Origin: Prosapia bicincta
Taxonomy: Eukaryota > Arthropoda > Insecta > Hemiptera > Cercopidae
Assembly: GCA_036971475.1 (NCBI GenBank)
Contig: JBAIZL010000004.1
Location: 73,132,133 to 73,196,132 of the forward strand
Direction of reading: 5' to 3'
Length of the DNA: 64,000 nucleotides
Part shown: positions 1 through 12,600 of the stretch, one piece after another
Numbering within the stretch: the stretch's first letter is position 1
How the letters are laid out: the number at the start of each line of letters is the position of its first letter
Program-made: the position numbers and the translations under genes
The notes under the pieces: generated by a model
What the model was told of the DNA's origin: nothing
Database searches by the model: none
What the model saw: the letters and a program-made list of their open reading frames with translations, nothing else

Positions 1-1258
1 TCTCTGAGGCAACTCCAAAAAATTTTTGTTTTCGCTCCCCTCCTAGGTAGTTGTTTTTCACTTCTTCCTCCACACTGTCACTCAAGGTCAACCCGTTGTG
101 GCGTACCAGTCATTGTGTTTACATCGTTGTTTTAAGTGCGGGGTGAATTTGACCCCGCGCGTGTGTTCTCGTCCAAAAATTTTTGTTGGTACATTTTTAA
201 GTTATTGTTTTTTAATTAGAATAATTTTTTAGTGTGAGTCTTTTATTGGTGTTTAACATATTTATTTATCTTTTTTGTTGTAATTTTGTCTTTTTCTCAT
301 AAAAAAAAATTAAAATTCTGGGTCAAGAACTTTCAAAACCCCATATTGCATCAAGAGCCTTACTGCCAGGACTAACTTTGCATATAAAAGCAGGTGTGAA
401 GCACATAAGTGGTGTTGAGGAAACTCGAGAAATAAAAATAAAAGAAGTTCTGGACGATGCGAAGTTTGCCCGCTGCAAAAAGACCGGAAGACAACCACTT
501 TATGCTGCAACTGCAACAAATTACTTTGTAGGGACATTCCTTTATATACTGTGAAGAATGTGCACCTGAATAAAAAATACATTTTAAAAATATTAATTTA
601 AAAAAATCTTTACTTTTTAATTTTTTTTGACTTTTTAATTTGGACTGAACTAATGTTTACTTCTAAACCAATACTTCTGTACACAGTTATGAATTTAGCT
701 AATTTTTGTTCACCTAATAAAATGTGTACATTTTTTGAAATATTTTATTCCAATGTAAAAAGTTATTTACTAATGTTTACTTGTCTAAATATGAAGTAAA
801 TTGCATAGTAATAAGAATTATTTTTCATTATGACGAATAATTTTAAATTTTGAGTGTGGCAAATTTTGACGATTTTCAAGCTGAATTTACATATTTTTTT
901 TTCAAATAAACATATTGTTGTATTTATGCTGTCTAACTTTTTGAAAAGTCCTCTAAAGAATCTAGCCATTACAACTTACTAAAATGTATGAATAAATGTT
1001 TAATTTTAATTTTAAAAAAAAGTTACAATTTATAAAGTAAATTTAAGTGCATTTAGACTATATTACTACAAAAAAAATCTACAAGTGATAAACCCATAAA
1101 AATACTATAAAACGTTTTATAAACAACAACATTCACACACACAATTTTATAAAGATGAAAATTTAGTGATAATTAACTTTTTTTTAAGATAAGAAATGGG
1201 GTGGAAAATACCCCGCGCGTGTGTTTATGTCCGAGTAGTTGGCGCGTGTGATTGAAGG
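1..1258 (+). mobile_element. 3' part of a decayed piggyBac-type element
   Basis: Positions 325-580 on the + strand encode a piggyBac-like transposase C-terminus: ELSKPHIASRALLPGL, then VLDDAKFARCKK and, after a frameshift, TTTLCCNCNKLLC with the usual cysteine-rich tail. The right end at 1258 abuts TTAA (1259-1262), the piggyBac target. Read inward it starts CCTTCAATCACACGCGCCAA. A GC-rich motif, GGGGT(n6-8)ACCCCGCGCGTGTGT, occurs at about 140-170 and again at about 1198-1231, in the same orientation. The left end is outside the window. Positions 1-300 have no coding match that I recognise. Confidence 0.65.
325..585 (+). pseudogene. piggyBac transposase C-terminal fragment
   Basis: The fragment ends in a Cys-rich zinc-binding-like tail (CCNCNKLLC...C), typical of the end of piggyBac transposases. 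A frameshift near 480-490 separates the helical part from the Cys tail, so the fragment is not functional. The catalytic core is upstream of the window or lost. Confidence 0.5.
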
Positions 1259-1262
1259 TTAA

Positions 1263-2418
1263 AAGTAATACATGTTTTTTGACCAAAAAATATGTTGTTT
1301 TTTTGGAAATGGTAATATGAATAATGCATTGCTGATAAAATTATTCGTATTCTAAGCGACCCAGCGGATACAAATTATTTTCAAACTCAGTGGTCGTGGC
1401 AAATGAATTTTGTTGAATACAGAATTAAATAATTTTATAATAGTATAATAGTAGTAGAAAATATTAGGTAATTATTACTTAATAATTTGAAAAATTGAAG
1501 AACTTTGTAATTGATTATTTTTGATTATTATGAGTTTAAAATAATAATTATTTATTAAAAACAATAATTAAAATATACATTATTGATACTAAAAACTAAG
1601 AATAATAATAAATATGTAAAATAAATGAATAAGTTATACTATAGTATTAATTATGATCTGATGCTTAGTGATTGATTGTAGGCCCCCTTATACTCATGCA
1701 AATAATTGTACACTTAAACTAAAATAATTAAAAAAACATTTACACTATTTACATTAGTAAAACTACTTGGACACAATCGCAAAAAACCATCATTGTCACC
1801 ATCAATATCACTAAGTTCACTGCACACTATCAAGTAACATGAGATCCAATTCAGGTGATGGAGACACCCAGTTGAGATGTAACTGAAAGATAAAGACTAG
1901 ACTAAGAGCTTGACCTAAATAGCAGGCTGATAAGCGAGTTATAGGAAACCATTAAGACGCAATAAAAATCCTACTTTATTTGTTGTGTCATTCTGTAGGG
2001 ATGGATATAAATACATTTGTTTATGGTGGCAGTTTTAAGAGGAAAAAAGTCGCCAACTCATGAGAAAAGTGCTCTATGTGCTTATCTGAAGCTCCTAGAT
2101 ATAACACATTAACAGTGGTCAAGCAGACTAATCATTCAATGACTGACTGTCGATGATGCTTAAGTCTTGACTTACCCATCAACAGCAAATAATGAGGCAG
2201 TACGCATAAGTTGAAGCAGCAATTGGTTAAAGGTAGTTTAGAACTCAAGAAAATTGAATTAAGGGCATTAATCATTTAATGAAGACCAGTAACTTCAACT
2301 TGAGATCTTGCAAGAAGGGGAACACAGCTAGATTTACCATCAACAAACACAAACTGTTGGATTATTACTATCTTAATTTTTCACAGTTTTTGTTTTTCTC
2401 AATTCAGGTAAAAGGTAA
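1263..2418. other. Intron, nothing recognised
   Basis: AT-rich sequence between two transposons. The part from about 1780 to 2330 is less AT-rich than its surroundings, but I found no frame, repeat end or RNA feature in it. Confidence 0.5.
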
Positions 2419-2420
2419 TA

Positions 2421-3777
2421 CAGGGAGCGGCAGAAATACCTGACAATTTTCAATCGCGTACAGTTGAGCATTTGTGTGGAGGGGGGTGGTGGGGAGCGGC
2501 GCGTTGACAAGGCCATTCGACGCCATTTCAGTAGCCATGGAGCAGTGGTCGGGTGTACATCGTGCATTTGTCATTGAGACGTATTTTAAAAGTGGTGATT
2601 CGGTTGTTGCTACACAACGCCACTTTTGTAGGCATTTTAATGTGAGTCGTAGAGGACGCATCCCATCCCGAAACACAATCAAACTGTGGGTGGATAGTTT
2701 TAGAATAACTGGTTCATCTTTAAAACAAAGGCCTACAGGCCGTCCAAGGTCAGTGAAAACACCGGACAATATTGAGCAAGTGAGACAAGCTGTGCTAACA
2801 AGTCCGCATAGACCGGCGCGTAGACAAGCTGCCGCTCTTCAAATGTCTGAACGCACAGTAAGACGTATTTTGCACTACGATCTAAACTTTCATGCGTATA
2901 AAATTGTCATCGTCCAAAAACTTCAGCCTCATGACTACGCTAATCGCCAGGCATTTTCAGAGCAAATGATCAATTTGATGGATGACCAGAAAATTCTTTT
3001 AATGATTGATGAGGCTCATTTTCACCTTGATGGCTATGTTAATAAACAGAACTTTAGATATTGGTCGAATGAGAACCCACAAGAGTTGCAACGAACGCCC
3101 TTTACATAGTGCTAAAGTTACCGTGTGGTGCGCAGTAACTAAGAAATGTGTCACTGGACCTTACTTTTTTGAGGAAGGTGGGCGTACGGTTACAGTCAAC
3201 CATGAACGTTATCTGCGGATGCTAGACAGTTTTTTGATACCCGAACTAAAAAGAAAACGTTTAGCTATTAGAAAAATTTGGTTCCAACAAGACGGTGCCA
3301 CTTCTCACACAGCAAAGGTCGTTATGGATTATTTGAGGACTAAGTTCTGTTTCCGTGCTATGTCACGGAATGGTGACTTTGCTTGGCCCGCACGATCCCC
3401 TGACCTCAGTGTGTGTGACTTTTTTCTTTGGGGTTATCTCAAATCAAAAGTCTACACAAACAAACCCCGTACACTGGAGGATTTGAAGGAAGCCATAACT
3501 CAAGAAATCGCCTCCATAACAAACTAGATGTTGGGAAAAGTGTTTGACAGTTTCATTTCAAGACTGGAAGGATTCATGACGAGGAATGGACACCACTTAA
3601 GTGATGTTATCTTTAAGTAATAACAGGTTGTATTTCCGTGTTTTTTTATCATGATATTGTGTTTTTCATTAATTGCCATCTTTTATAATGTGTAACAAAT
3701 AATAAACTTTAAAAAATATGTGTAAGTACTGAAGCTATTTTTATTTAAAAACCGTCAGGTATTTCTGCCACTTACTA
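2421..3777 (+). mobile_element. Tc1/mariner-superfamily element, DD41D-type, nearly full length
   Basis: Both ends are visible: 24-base terminal inverted repeats at 2421-2444 and 3754-3777 share GGCAGAAATACCTGAC exactly, and TA target duplications lie at 2419-2420 and 3778-3779. The 1.36 kb between them is filled by one transposase gene on the + strand. It sits in the intron before the Ig exon, in the same orientation as the host gene. Confidence 0.85.
2537..3620 (+). pseudogene. DD41D-type transposase, one frameshift and one stop
   Basis: The product starts MEQWSGVHRAFVIETYFKSG, a DUF4817-type helix-turn-helix, followed by GRPRSVKTPDNIEQVRQAVL and the second helix-turn-helix of Tc1/mariner enzymes. 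Catalytic Asp residues are in LMIDEAHFHLDG, in WFQQDGATSHTA and in SPDLSVCDFFLWG; 41 residues separate the last two. The frame shifts near 3085-3095 (NPQELQ to NERPLHSAKV), and an in-frame TAG at 3525-3527 precedes the last 30 codons (MLGKVFDSF...DVIFK). The enzyme is therefore dead, but only by two visible lesions, so this is a fairly recent copy. Confidence 0.85.
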
Positions 3778-4021
3778 TATTAATAAAATTAATAAATTCA
3801 ACTAAATAATATGTGTATGACAGGCATCTGATTTGATTGGCATCAAATTTAAGTTGTCTTATGTAATATGATTTTAATTTGAAAAATGACTCGTTTTTAT
3901 TGAAAGTTAACATTTTTCAGACTTTAATATTTTATTTTGAATAAGTTTGTATTAAATAAGCAAACAGACAAACATTTCTTTCAATTGTTATTATTTCATT
4001 GATTGTTGAATTTTGTTTTAG

Positions 4022-4170
4022 GCCAAAAGTAAATAGAATAAACAGCACTTATTTGGAGACAAGCCTTCTATTAGATAATTTGAACATACGAAAAGACAAT
4101 GGTACATATTTCTGTTCTGCTATTGGTGCTCAAGGAGTTGTATCAGCTCCAGTTCAAGTCATAGTTTTAG
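4022..4170 (+). CDS. Ptp69D: Ptp69D-like exon a: C-terminal half of an Ig domain
   Basis: The exon lies between a ttgttttag acceptor and a gtaagt donor. It enters with the last base of a codon and leaves in phase 1. The product contains LLLDNLNIRKDNGTYFCSA, the classic Ig I-set ending: hydrophobic strand E, then D-x-G-x-Y-x-C with the second disulfide cysteine. It continues with a G strand ending VQVIVL. This is probably the second of two Ig domains that precede the FN3 repeats in Ptp69D. The preceding exon is not visible in the upstream 4 kb, which holds transposon sequence. Confidence 0.85.
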
Positions 4171-4463
4171 GTAAGTTTATAAACTAAAGCCAATAAGTTA
4201 TTTTTTAAACTATTTAGCTATTAAATTTTTTTTGAACAATTTACTACTTACAAACCATTAAAAAAAACTTTTTCCATGGATTTAACATAGTAATAAGCAT
4301 CTGATAATTTTTTAAAAGTACTCACTGATAGCACTACTTATGGGGCTTTGGTATCCCTCATTGGTATTTCAGTCATATGCATACCAACAGCACATGATGT
4401 TCACATCTATATGCATAGTTACAATCACAATTATTCTTAGGTATTGGCATGGAAAATGTTCTA

Positions 4464-4553
4464 CTAAGACTCCAATGTTCCTGTACCTGCTTATTAATAC
4501 TCTTTGTGCTAAGACTCCAATGTTCCTGTACCTGCTTATTAATACTCTTTGTG
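4464..4553. repeat. Tandem repeat, two copies of 45 bases
   Basis: Two near-identical adjacent units start ctaagactccaatgttcctg and end actctttgtg. The period of 45 keeps a reading frame, but nothing suggests a gene. Confidence 0.9.
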
Positions 4554-6952
4554 GTATATTATATTGTATTATATAGTAACTGCTACACAAAATCACTACT
4601 TCTCCATGACAGTACTTGAAACATAACAATGCATGTATGAAAAATATAAATAGATTTAGCTGTATATGGGTAGAAATATTTATATGGATTTAAAAAAAAA
4701 TTGACAATTTTTAAACTCTTGAAGTAAAAATGACGAGCAACCAAAAATATAATACTTTTCCTTTAACAATTAAATTTCCTTTTTAAATATGTGACTGCTC
4801 GTTATGGAATTATTGTTTTATTCAAGTGCTTTATAACAAAAACTTGAGGATTTGTCACCTTGTACAAGAATGATTGGGCCAGTTATAGTCCTTCATTTAT
4901 CCTCTGCAGATCTTTTATGGCAAAACTTTGCAAAAATATACTTCCATCTTTTTTCATGCATGTATATGTTTTTAAACTCTACTTGAGATTTAGGTTGGCA
5001 TTATCAGAATCTTATGTTGAACTCTGCCCATATGACTTTTCTGCTTTTATATCTTATTTCTTGCACATAACTTCATAAACAATTAATAGGTTTTGAAGAT
5101 TTGCTTATCTTCCTGTACACATTTTCAGTAATAAAATACAAACTTATCTTGAAAATTTTGCTGCTTTGGTTCATTTTTTTATTGTAAAAACATGTTTAAT
5201 TACTTAAAACCTTGCACTATAATTTTTCATTTGTCTGTTTACTTTATAAACAATTTTATTTCAACATTATTTTAAATTATTGTTTTCAGTGTCACTGTTA
5301 TTACATCTGTATTTGTTTCCCCTAATACTGATTATTATTAATATCTCTACCCAATATTTAATACTATTTCTCCCTAATTTATATATTTTGTACATTGAAC
5401 TACTGTAATGTACTTTATTTCTTACTTCAAGTAAGTTGGTCAAAATTTGTAAAACTCACATTTGAATTTCTATATGGTAAAATAATGAATGGAAGACTTT
5501 CTAAAGACTAAGAAGAATTAAATAGGATGAATAAGTACAAAATTATTGAAAACAACCCCCCTCTTTGGAAATACAACATGCCATAACACCTCTACACTTC
5601 CGTTTCATGACTGAAAGTCTTGAAAAATCCCAATATTCTGAGTGAAATAAAACAGTTTTTAAAAATTATTTCAAATTAAAAATGTGTTCTAAAAAAGTTG
5701 TGGAAATATATTTGTATTATGTTCTTGTTTTGACAGTGGTAAGGTGTATAATTTATTAAACTTCAGTCAAAAGCAGCTAATTAACATTGTATTAAATGGT
5801 GAGATCCAAAATTAATAATACTATTGCCAAAGAATTATTTATTTGAAATATTACAAATTAAAATTTGGTTTTCTTGTAACTTTTAGATGTAGAAGTTTTA
5901 TAGTTCCATTTTCTTTTTCTCCTATCGAGAATTTCTAATACATGTATTTACAGCTTATAAAAGTACAACCCTCTACGTGCTTGATTAAAATTAATCTTAA
6001 CAAATTGTTTACATCTCGTATATACCCTATACATTGGTATATTTCTAAGGTATTAGATATATATTTGTATTTATCTGTTTGATACAAACTTCACTTTTAA
6101 TTCCTGATATTTATCTTCTATACTCAATTTGTGTTTCTGGTTTGTACAAGGTCTTATCGAAATTAAAATTGTTTTATTTTATTATTACTGTAGTTACTTT
6201 AATTAACTGTTTATTTAATCATTCATGATTTTCTCTTTTCTTGTTTAGTATCGGTTCTAAAATTGATATTTTGTGTACTGAAATTGATGGGTACAAAATC
6301 ATCAGAGTTTTTTCATCGCTTTTTATTCGCAATTCTCCATCACTCATTGCATTGTCATATTTTTTCTTGTTGATACAATTTGAAGAATCCGTTAGAACTT
6401 ACTATCTGCTAAGTTTATCCGTGTTTAGGAGCCATGTTTATATTATTATTGGATGCAGTACTGAGAAATAGTATTAGATCTCTAGACGAAAGCCTTATAA
6501 TATATTATCTCATATATTTTTACAAACCAAAATCTTAAAACATATGTAAAAAAGTATTAAGTCAACTGTCAAAAAATATTTTTACAAAACCATATTAAAA
6601 CTGTATGCCAGATTAAGTTGTGATGGATATGTTGCCGACCTTTGACCTAAAGTAATGAGTTTTTTCTGAATTTCAAAGATAAATAAAGAATTATAATGCT
6701 GTTTATTGTTTGTGCATGCTTGTTGAAATAATGTAAACGAGATATCAAGATTATCAGGCAGTAATTTTTTAGATAGTAAGTTACATAGATTAACTGCTTG
6801 TTGCTAGAATACTTATTACGAATATTAATCAGTAATTACATTTAATAGACAACTTAAGCCAGTAAAGAACTATTTAACCACTGATTAGTATATTTAATAC
6901 CGAATTTTTTACTTCAGTACAAATCTTGATTCTTTAAATTATATTTTCTACA

Positions 6953-7285
6953 CCTATAGCTAAAAATAAAATGATGTTTATTACAAATTTCGAAAGCATT
7001 GTTAGTCTAGTGTCTAAAAGTAAAATATTGTAATACCTTTCAAGTCTTTCAGGCAATATAGATTATCACAAAAATTTGGGATCAAGTACATTTTATCCTT
7101 TTCTTTAAAAGTTATGTGTGCCTATTTTTTTATCTAAGCATATAGCTAAAAATAAAATAATGTTTAATACGAATTTTTGAAACAATTATTAGTCTAGTGT
7201 CTAAAGGTAAAATAGACATACCTTGCAAGTATTTCAGGCAACATAGATAATCACAAAAATTTGAGATTAAGCTCATTTTATCCTC
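6953..7285. repeat. Dispersed direct duplication, about 150 bases
   Basis: Positions 6953-7101 and 7137-7285 are diverged copies. Both run from tagctaaaaataaaat through ttagtctagtgtctaaa and atcacaaaaatttg to cattttatcc. Divergence is roughly one base in eight by eye. Confidence 0.8.
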
Positions 7286-7859
7286 TTCTTTTACTCGGGA
7301 ACGCTCACGTTATGGAAACTCCTGCAATGACTCACGTCGTTAGGGCAAATTATTGTTAATATAATTCGTTTTTTTTATTATAAATTTCAATTGTATGAAT
7401 TATAATAAGCTTTAAACTTTTCCATTGATATAATAACAATATAATAATTACATCTTTCACATATTTATATGTAAAATTATAGACAGATAATTGTAATAAT
7501 AACAGTTATGCCATCAATTGTGCAGTTAGGTTGCTTCTAACACAGAACTCACGTGATCACTCGCGTATGTAAGTGCCCCTAACATCGGTGAGGTCTGCCA
7601 GTTCTCTCACCCCTGGCTACTCTCTCAATCATGCTATCTGCTCGAAACTCGGATAGTAGCTGGGCAACATCCTCTAGAAAGCATACTCAGAAGCTCAATC
7701 GCATATAACGAAAAGATAAAATAATTCCTTCAGAACAACTAAAACTGTTAGATTCAATCTAATAACCCAATGTTCATGAAATTGACTCTTACGCACTTCT
7801 TACTCTATAATGGTGAAGAATACTCCCTATGGCAGAAAATTCAAAAAGTAAAGAGGTAA

Positions 7860-9439
7860 GCCTTTAACACATTTGTTATGTGTCCTCATGTGCTTTTGGC
7901 ACAGCACTCGCAGTTTGCGGTGGACGTAGATGCACGCTTGGTGAAAGCATTACTTTTGGTGGTGATCTCTTGTGTTTAGCCTGGCAGTAGTGACTTGAGG
8001 TTATGGTAGGTTGTTCGTGATTGTACAGTGTTTAGTGTGGTTGTGTTAGTTTTTGGTTTCTTGTTTTCTTAACGGATCAAACGCTGTAATGGAAAACGTA
8101 TATGATGGCCCTTCTAACTGTAAGTGGCGTTTGTTTTGAAAATGAACTAATCGAGTATTTTCCGAATAGATGAACAGAGATGGGTTTTTATTAATGCTGA
8201 AATGCATTTTTATAAAACTCTTCAAGCAGGCGAGTCTGTTCATGATCACAGGATGTATAAGGTTTGTCTTATTCTGGATCATTTCAACAAAATGACTCAA
8301 ATATATTGTCCTGGAAAAGAGCTATCTGATGTCAAAGAAATGGTCTTATGGAGGGTCTTATGTTCTGAATGCCCACTTTTATGCAGGTAGACAAGATGAC
8401 TGGGAGCAGTGGGCCATACATCCGAGGAATTGCTCCACTTACTTAGAAACTACCTTGATGATAGTCATTTTGTCTACATGGACAATTTTTATAACTCTTA
8501 TAAACTATCGCTAAAATTACTAGAAAATGAAACACCCTGTACAGGAATACTTAAAGCTTCAAGAAAGGATATCCCAAAAAGTGTAAGCAGGGCACCACTA
8601 AAAAAAGGAGAGACTATTAGTAAATACTCTGAAACTGGTGTTATGGTGACCAAATGGAGAGACACAAGAGATGTTCTATACATATCCACGGAGCATGGTA
8701 ATGATGTTGTAGAGGTTATCAATAAATGTGGTCAGGAGCTGAAGAAACCTTTGCCAGTTTTTTAGTACAACTACATGTGTAGGATAGATAGAACCGTGCG
8801 GCCGAAAATCAATAAAATGGTATAAGAAGATATTTTTATATTACCTTCGGTTAATGGTCCTCAACTCTTTCTTGTTATATAATAAATATGCTTTCAACAA
8901 CACACATAATCTATATGACTTTCGCCTTCAACTGATCACAAATCTCTTAGCTAACAAAAATATACCTCCTATCGAATTAACGCTGATTCATTCAGTAAGA
9001 GGCTGCCTACATATTCCAATAAATTTTCCATCAGAACCTAATGGAAAAACCCTCAGGGAAAAAACAGAATGTGCAAAATCTCGGGAGGGAGGAAAGACAC
9101 AATCTACCAGCATCTTGCCCTGAACGTCCAGGACTGTGTATAGAACAATGTTTTAAGGCATACCATGAGAGGAACCCACTACCATACTAAGAGACTATAG
9201 ATCTCCTGTATTTTGTGTCAATTTCAATAAAACAACGAGCGTTATTCATGATATAGATTTTATGTATTTATTCAACAAAGTTTCATTATATATATTTACT
9301 GTGTCTATGGCTGAAACACAATGAATAATTTTTTTTTAAAAATAATACTTGTTGTTATGGTTTAGGTCTAAAAACAAAAAAAAAATTCGCATTTGTAATG
9401 ACTCGTTGAAGATATTGCCGCAACAAACGTGTTAAGGGC
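7860..9439 (+). mobile_element. Decayed piggyBac-type element
   Basis: The left end is GCCTTTAACACATTTGTTATG at 7860, next to GTAA (mutated TTAA). The right end at 9439 abuts TTAA (9440-9443) and reads inward GCCCTTAACACGTTTGTTGC; about 17 of 21 bases match. The body holds a broken piggyBac transposase on the + strand. Confidence 0.75.
8089..9210 (+). pseudogene. piggyBac transposase remnant
   Basis: Recognisable blocks in several frames: HFYKTLQAGESVHDHRMYKV and IYCPGKELSDVKEMVLWR (the first-Asp region, with an Asp-Glu change or frameshift). A deletion follows, then HFYAGRQDD, HFVYMDNFYNSYKLSLKLLE (the conserved MDNFYTS motif with a catalytic Asp), TGILKASRKDIPKS and VMVTKWRDTRDVLYISTEH. 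Further on come a mutated C-R-I-D-R stretch and LFLLYNKYAFNNTHNLYDFR-like sequence. Many stops and an internal deletion mean it is inactive. piggyBac enzymes normally run near 600 residues; about 350 are left. Confidence 0.7.
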
Positions 9440-9617
9440 TTAAATATTTTTCGAATTAATAAAATAAATATCCCAATGTTTTTAAATATAACTTTTAATG
9501 TTTTTCAACAACTAAACTCTTACAATACAACCCCTTATTTTAGTTTTTAAGAATTATAAGTATTTTTGAAGCTTCTGAGATAAATTGTAGTTTATATTTG
9601 AAAATTTTAACCTCAAC

Positions 9618-12600
9618 CCTTTGAAGACCGACCAAATTCTTAGTATGTCCTAATACTGACACATGGCTTCTGAGTAGTTGGTACCAAAACTACACAGTTT
9701 GGTACTATGTGTATTTGTAGATAATCTGGAGGAAAACCATAACTTCACCTCTATAAGAGATATTGTTTTGTTTTTGGTGTCAAAACGCTTCAATATATAT
9801 CCTTTTTCATTAAAAAATTTTAAAAATATGTTTTTAAAAATTAAAACACATTTGTTACATGTTAACATACATGTATTTAAAAAATCTAAAACAAGGTTAT
9901 GGTCTTTTTCTGAAAAATATAAAAATATTTTATATGGTAAACATTTTTATTTTATTCTTCACCTTATTTAGAACACACGCAAAATTGTCTGATGAGAAAT
10001 AAAAATAATATAGAACTGTATAAAAATATATGCTTGTTACAAATTATAAATCATGCAAGCAATATCACATGTAAAGTAAAATAGTTTGCAATAAAAATTA
10101 CATTGCATTTCCACTTCATAGAAGATCATTGTGATACATGCATATGCCATAAATCCACAGAAGTTTCTATGTATTTATACTATATACACATTTTTCATTT
10201 TTTTGTGAGATAGACGTAGGCTGGTGTATGCCCACTTTGGTTGCCTAGACAAATCCCCTTTACTGTCACTATCCAATGACTCAGATACAAACTATCTTCA
10301 TTTACAGGAAATATCAGTGAATTTGATGGTTCATCAACATTTGGGTTTTACTCTTTCCTGGCCAAGAGTAGAATATTTACTAAAACAATATTATTTAGTG
10401 AAATCATATTCAAATATCTTAAAAACATAGAACCAATAAAAAATTTTTAGACAAAAACATTTTTACTGTAAATTTATGAGAAATTTATTGGACTTTAAAG
10501 ACCCCTTGGTCTGTAAACAAGAAAATTGAAATAAATACAGCCTAAACTATTTTTATGTAGTAAAATCTGTGTAAGCTACATGGGTGAGATAATTGAGACA
10601 TTTTTTTATTAGTTTTCTGCAAAAAAACTTTTAATGAATATTTACTTGGAAATACGTAATTATGGAATAATCAAATGAAAAAAAATATAACATGATATAA
10701 GGAATTACTAAATGAATTTACCGTAATATAATTACACAATACTAAAACAAGAATGAAAAGTCACAAAGTTTGTTCTAAAATTCCTGAAATATTTTTAAAT
10801 AATTTTTTGTTTTAATTGACAATAAGTGAACTTTGCACATTTTGCACACAGAATGGGGTCGTGATTCAATACCATTTTTTCCACACATTTCAGATCTACT
10901 TCTTTTTGAAACAAATTCCACAAAATGTACACCCTTATTCCCTAAGTGAACATCACAGGGAATTGACCAATTATTTATTTGTTTTCCCTCTTTAAGGCTG
11001 AGGTGTACAAGATCCATTTTTTATTTTGAAAGAAACAGTTGTTTATGTGTTTTAATTTTAGCCATTAGACTCTGACTTACATTTCTTCTGTAGTCCAAAA
11101 CTGTAAGTTTTTTTTCTAAATTCAAAGAATTATATATGATGTAGGAATTAACAAATGATATGCCAATGATCCACCAAAAAAGACAATGCCATCACTTTCG
11201 TGATTTCCTATTTACTGAATACAACTGTTGAAGCCGGTCAGCTAGATCAATTCCACCCATTAGGTTGTTATAGTCTCTGAAAATTGAAGAGCAAACAATG
11301 CTAATTCTAACAACTTATTTAGTAGTGCATTTTACACTATTTTCTTCAGTTCCATAAATATTTGATGCCATATACACAGTTCAATTGTATACACTGATAT
11401 CCAAGTTTGAATATCAATAGTCATAAATACCCTTGACATATCCTTGTTAGACTGAAGAGGGGAATGCCTTCTCTATCTTTTTTTTGTTGTTTCCCAATCA
11501 AGAATCTGTTTTCAATTTCTCCAGTAACCTCAACGAGGCATAATAATTATCAATATAAATTTTCATCCATGTCCTCCAGTATGGTTTGGTAAGATTTAGG
11601 ACAATTTTTTCACCTAACTCTAATTCAGCGAATTCATTTGACTTGCGTTTCACCTTTTCCTTGATGTACATCAAAGTTTGCTATGTAGCTTTTTTGGTCA
11701 GCCGAACACCATAATTTGTATTCTTGCTTGTTCGGTTTCATGGAAATATAGTGTTTTAGCATAGAACATCCTTTGAACAAAATGATTGATTCGTCAACTG
11801 ATGCTCCTCTAGTCACATTATTAACTTGAATATTTAGTTTGTCACTCAAACTAGGCTTTATCTTATATAACTTGTCGGTACAGTTATTTGGTTTGAGCAA
11901 GTTATTATTCACATCAAATTATTCAAAACTGTTACGGCTCATTACATTTGGTACAAGAGGGGATCCAATATATGGACTTGTTGACCAGTAATCCTTCCAT
12001 GAAGGCTTTACCACGTATACCATGTTAAAGATGATACAAAAAAATACAAGCAGTTCATTGGCATATAAATTCAATAATTTATTTTGTTGTACAGCATACA
12101 GATTGCTTTCATGAATAATTTGCCCAGTTACTGGTTGTATAACTGTTGAGAAAACTTCAGTTGCAGTTTCAGAGTCTGTAAACATATCCCTAATTGGACC
12201 TTCAAGTAAAAATATATGTTACTGCTCATATATGACAAACAGGGATAAGTTATAAAAAATATATATGTGAAAGATTAATATCTAAAAAGTAGAATGTATT
12301 CTATATACCTTCTGCTCTGCCTAAGAAATCCCGAATGGTGGTTGATACATCACGCATTACCCAATGACTATTTGGCTCCGCAATTTTTTTCTTCTTCTGT
12401 TGCGAAGGTACAATAGCAACATTTTTCTCAATGCTAGGATCAGGTATTTTCGTGTGGATCCATCCTCTTCTACATACTCATCCATCTCCTCTTAAGCATT
12501 TCCATAATTGTTTCAGATTTATTGGAATCTATAAGAAAATAGTGAACAGAACATCACCCCATAAATGAAAAATTAGAGACAATATTATATGAACATAATA

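Larger units (their letters stand above)
4171..7859. other. Intron, mostly unrecognised AT-rich sequence
   Basis: Apart from the 45-base tandem repeat at 4464 and a duplicated segment at 6953-7285, I see no gene, transposon end or RNA feature here. The stretch at 7300-7700 is less AT-rich and may be an old element, but no ends were found. Confidence 0.5.

Noticed and set aside
763..969. Open frame on the - strand in the first piggyBac region
   Set aside because: AT-rich codon use, no family motif, lies in the non-coding 3' part of the transposon.
6241..6471. Open frame of 76 codons on the + strand
   Set aside because: Hydrophobic, low-complexity AT-driven sequence with no splice context matching the gene; chance frame.
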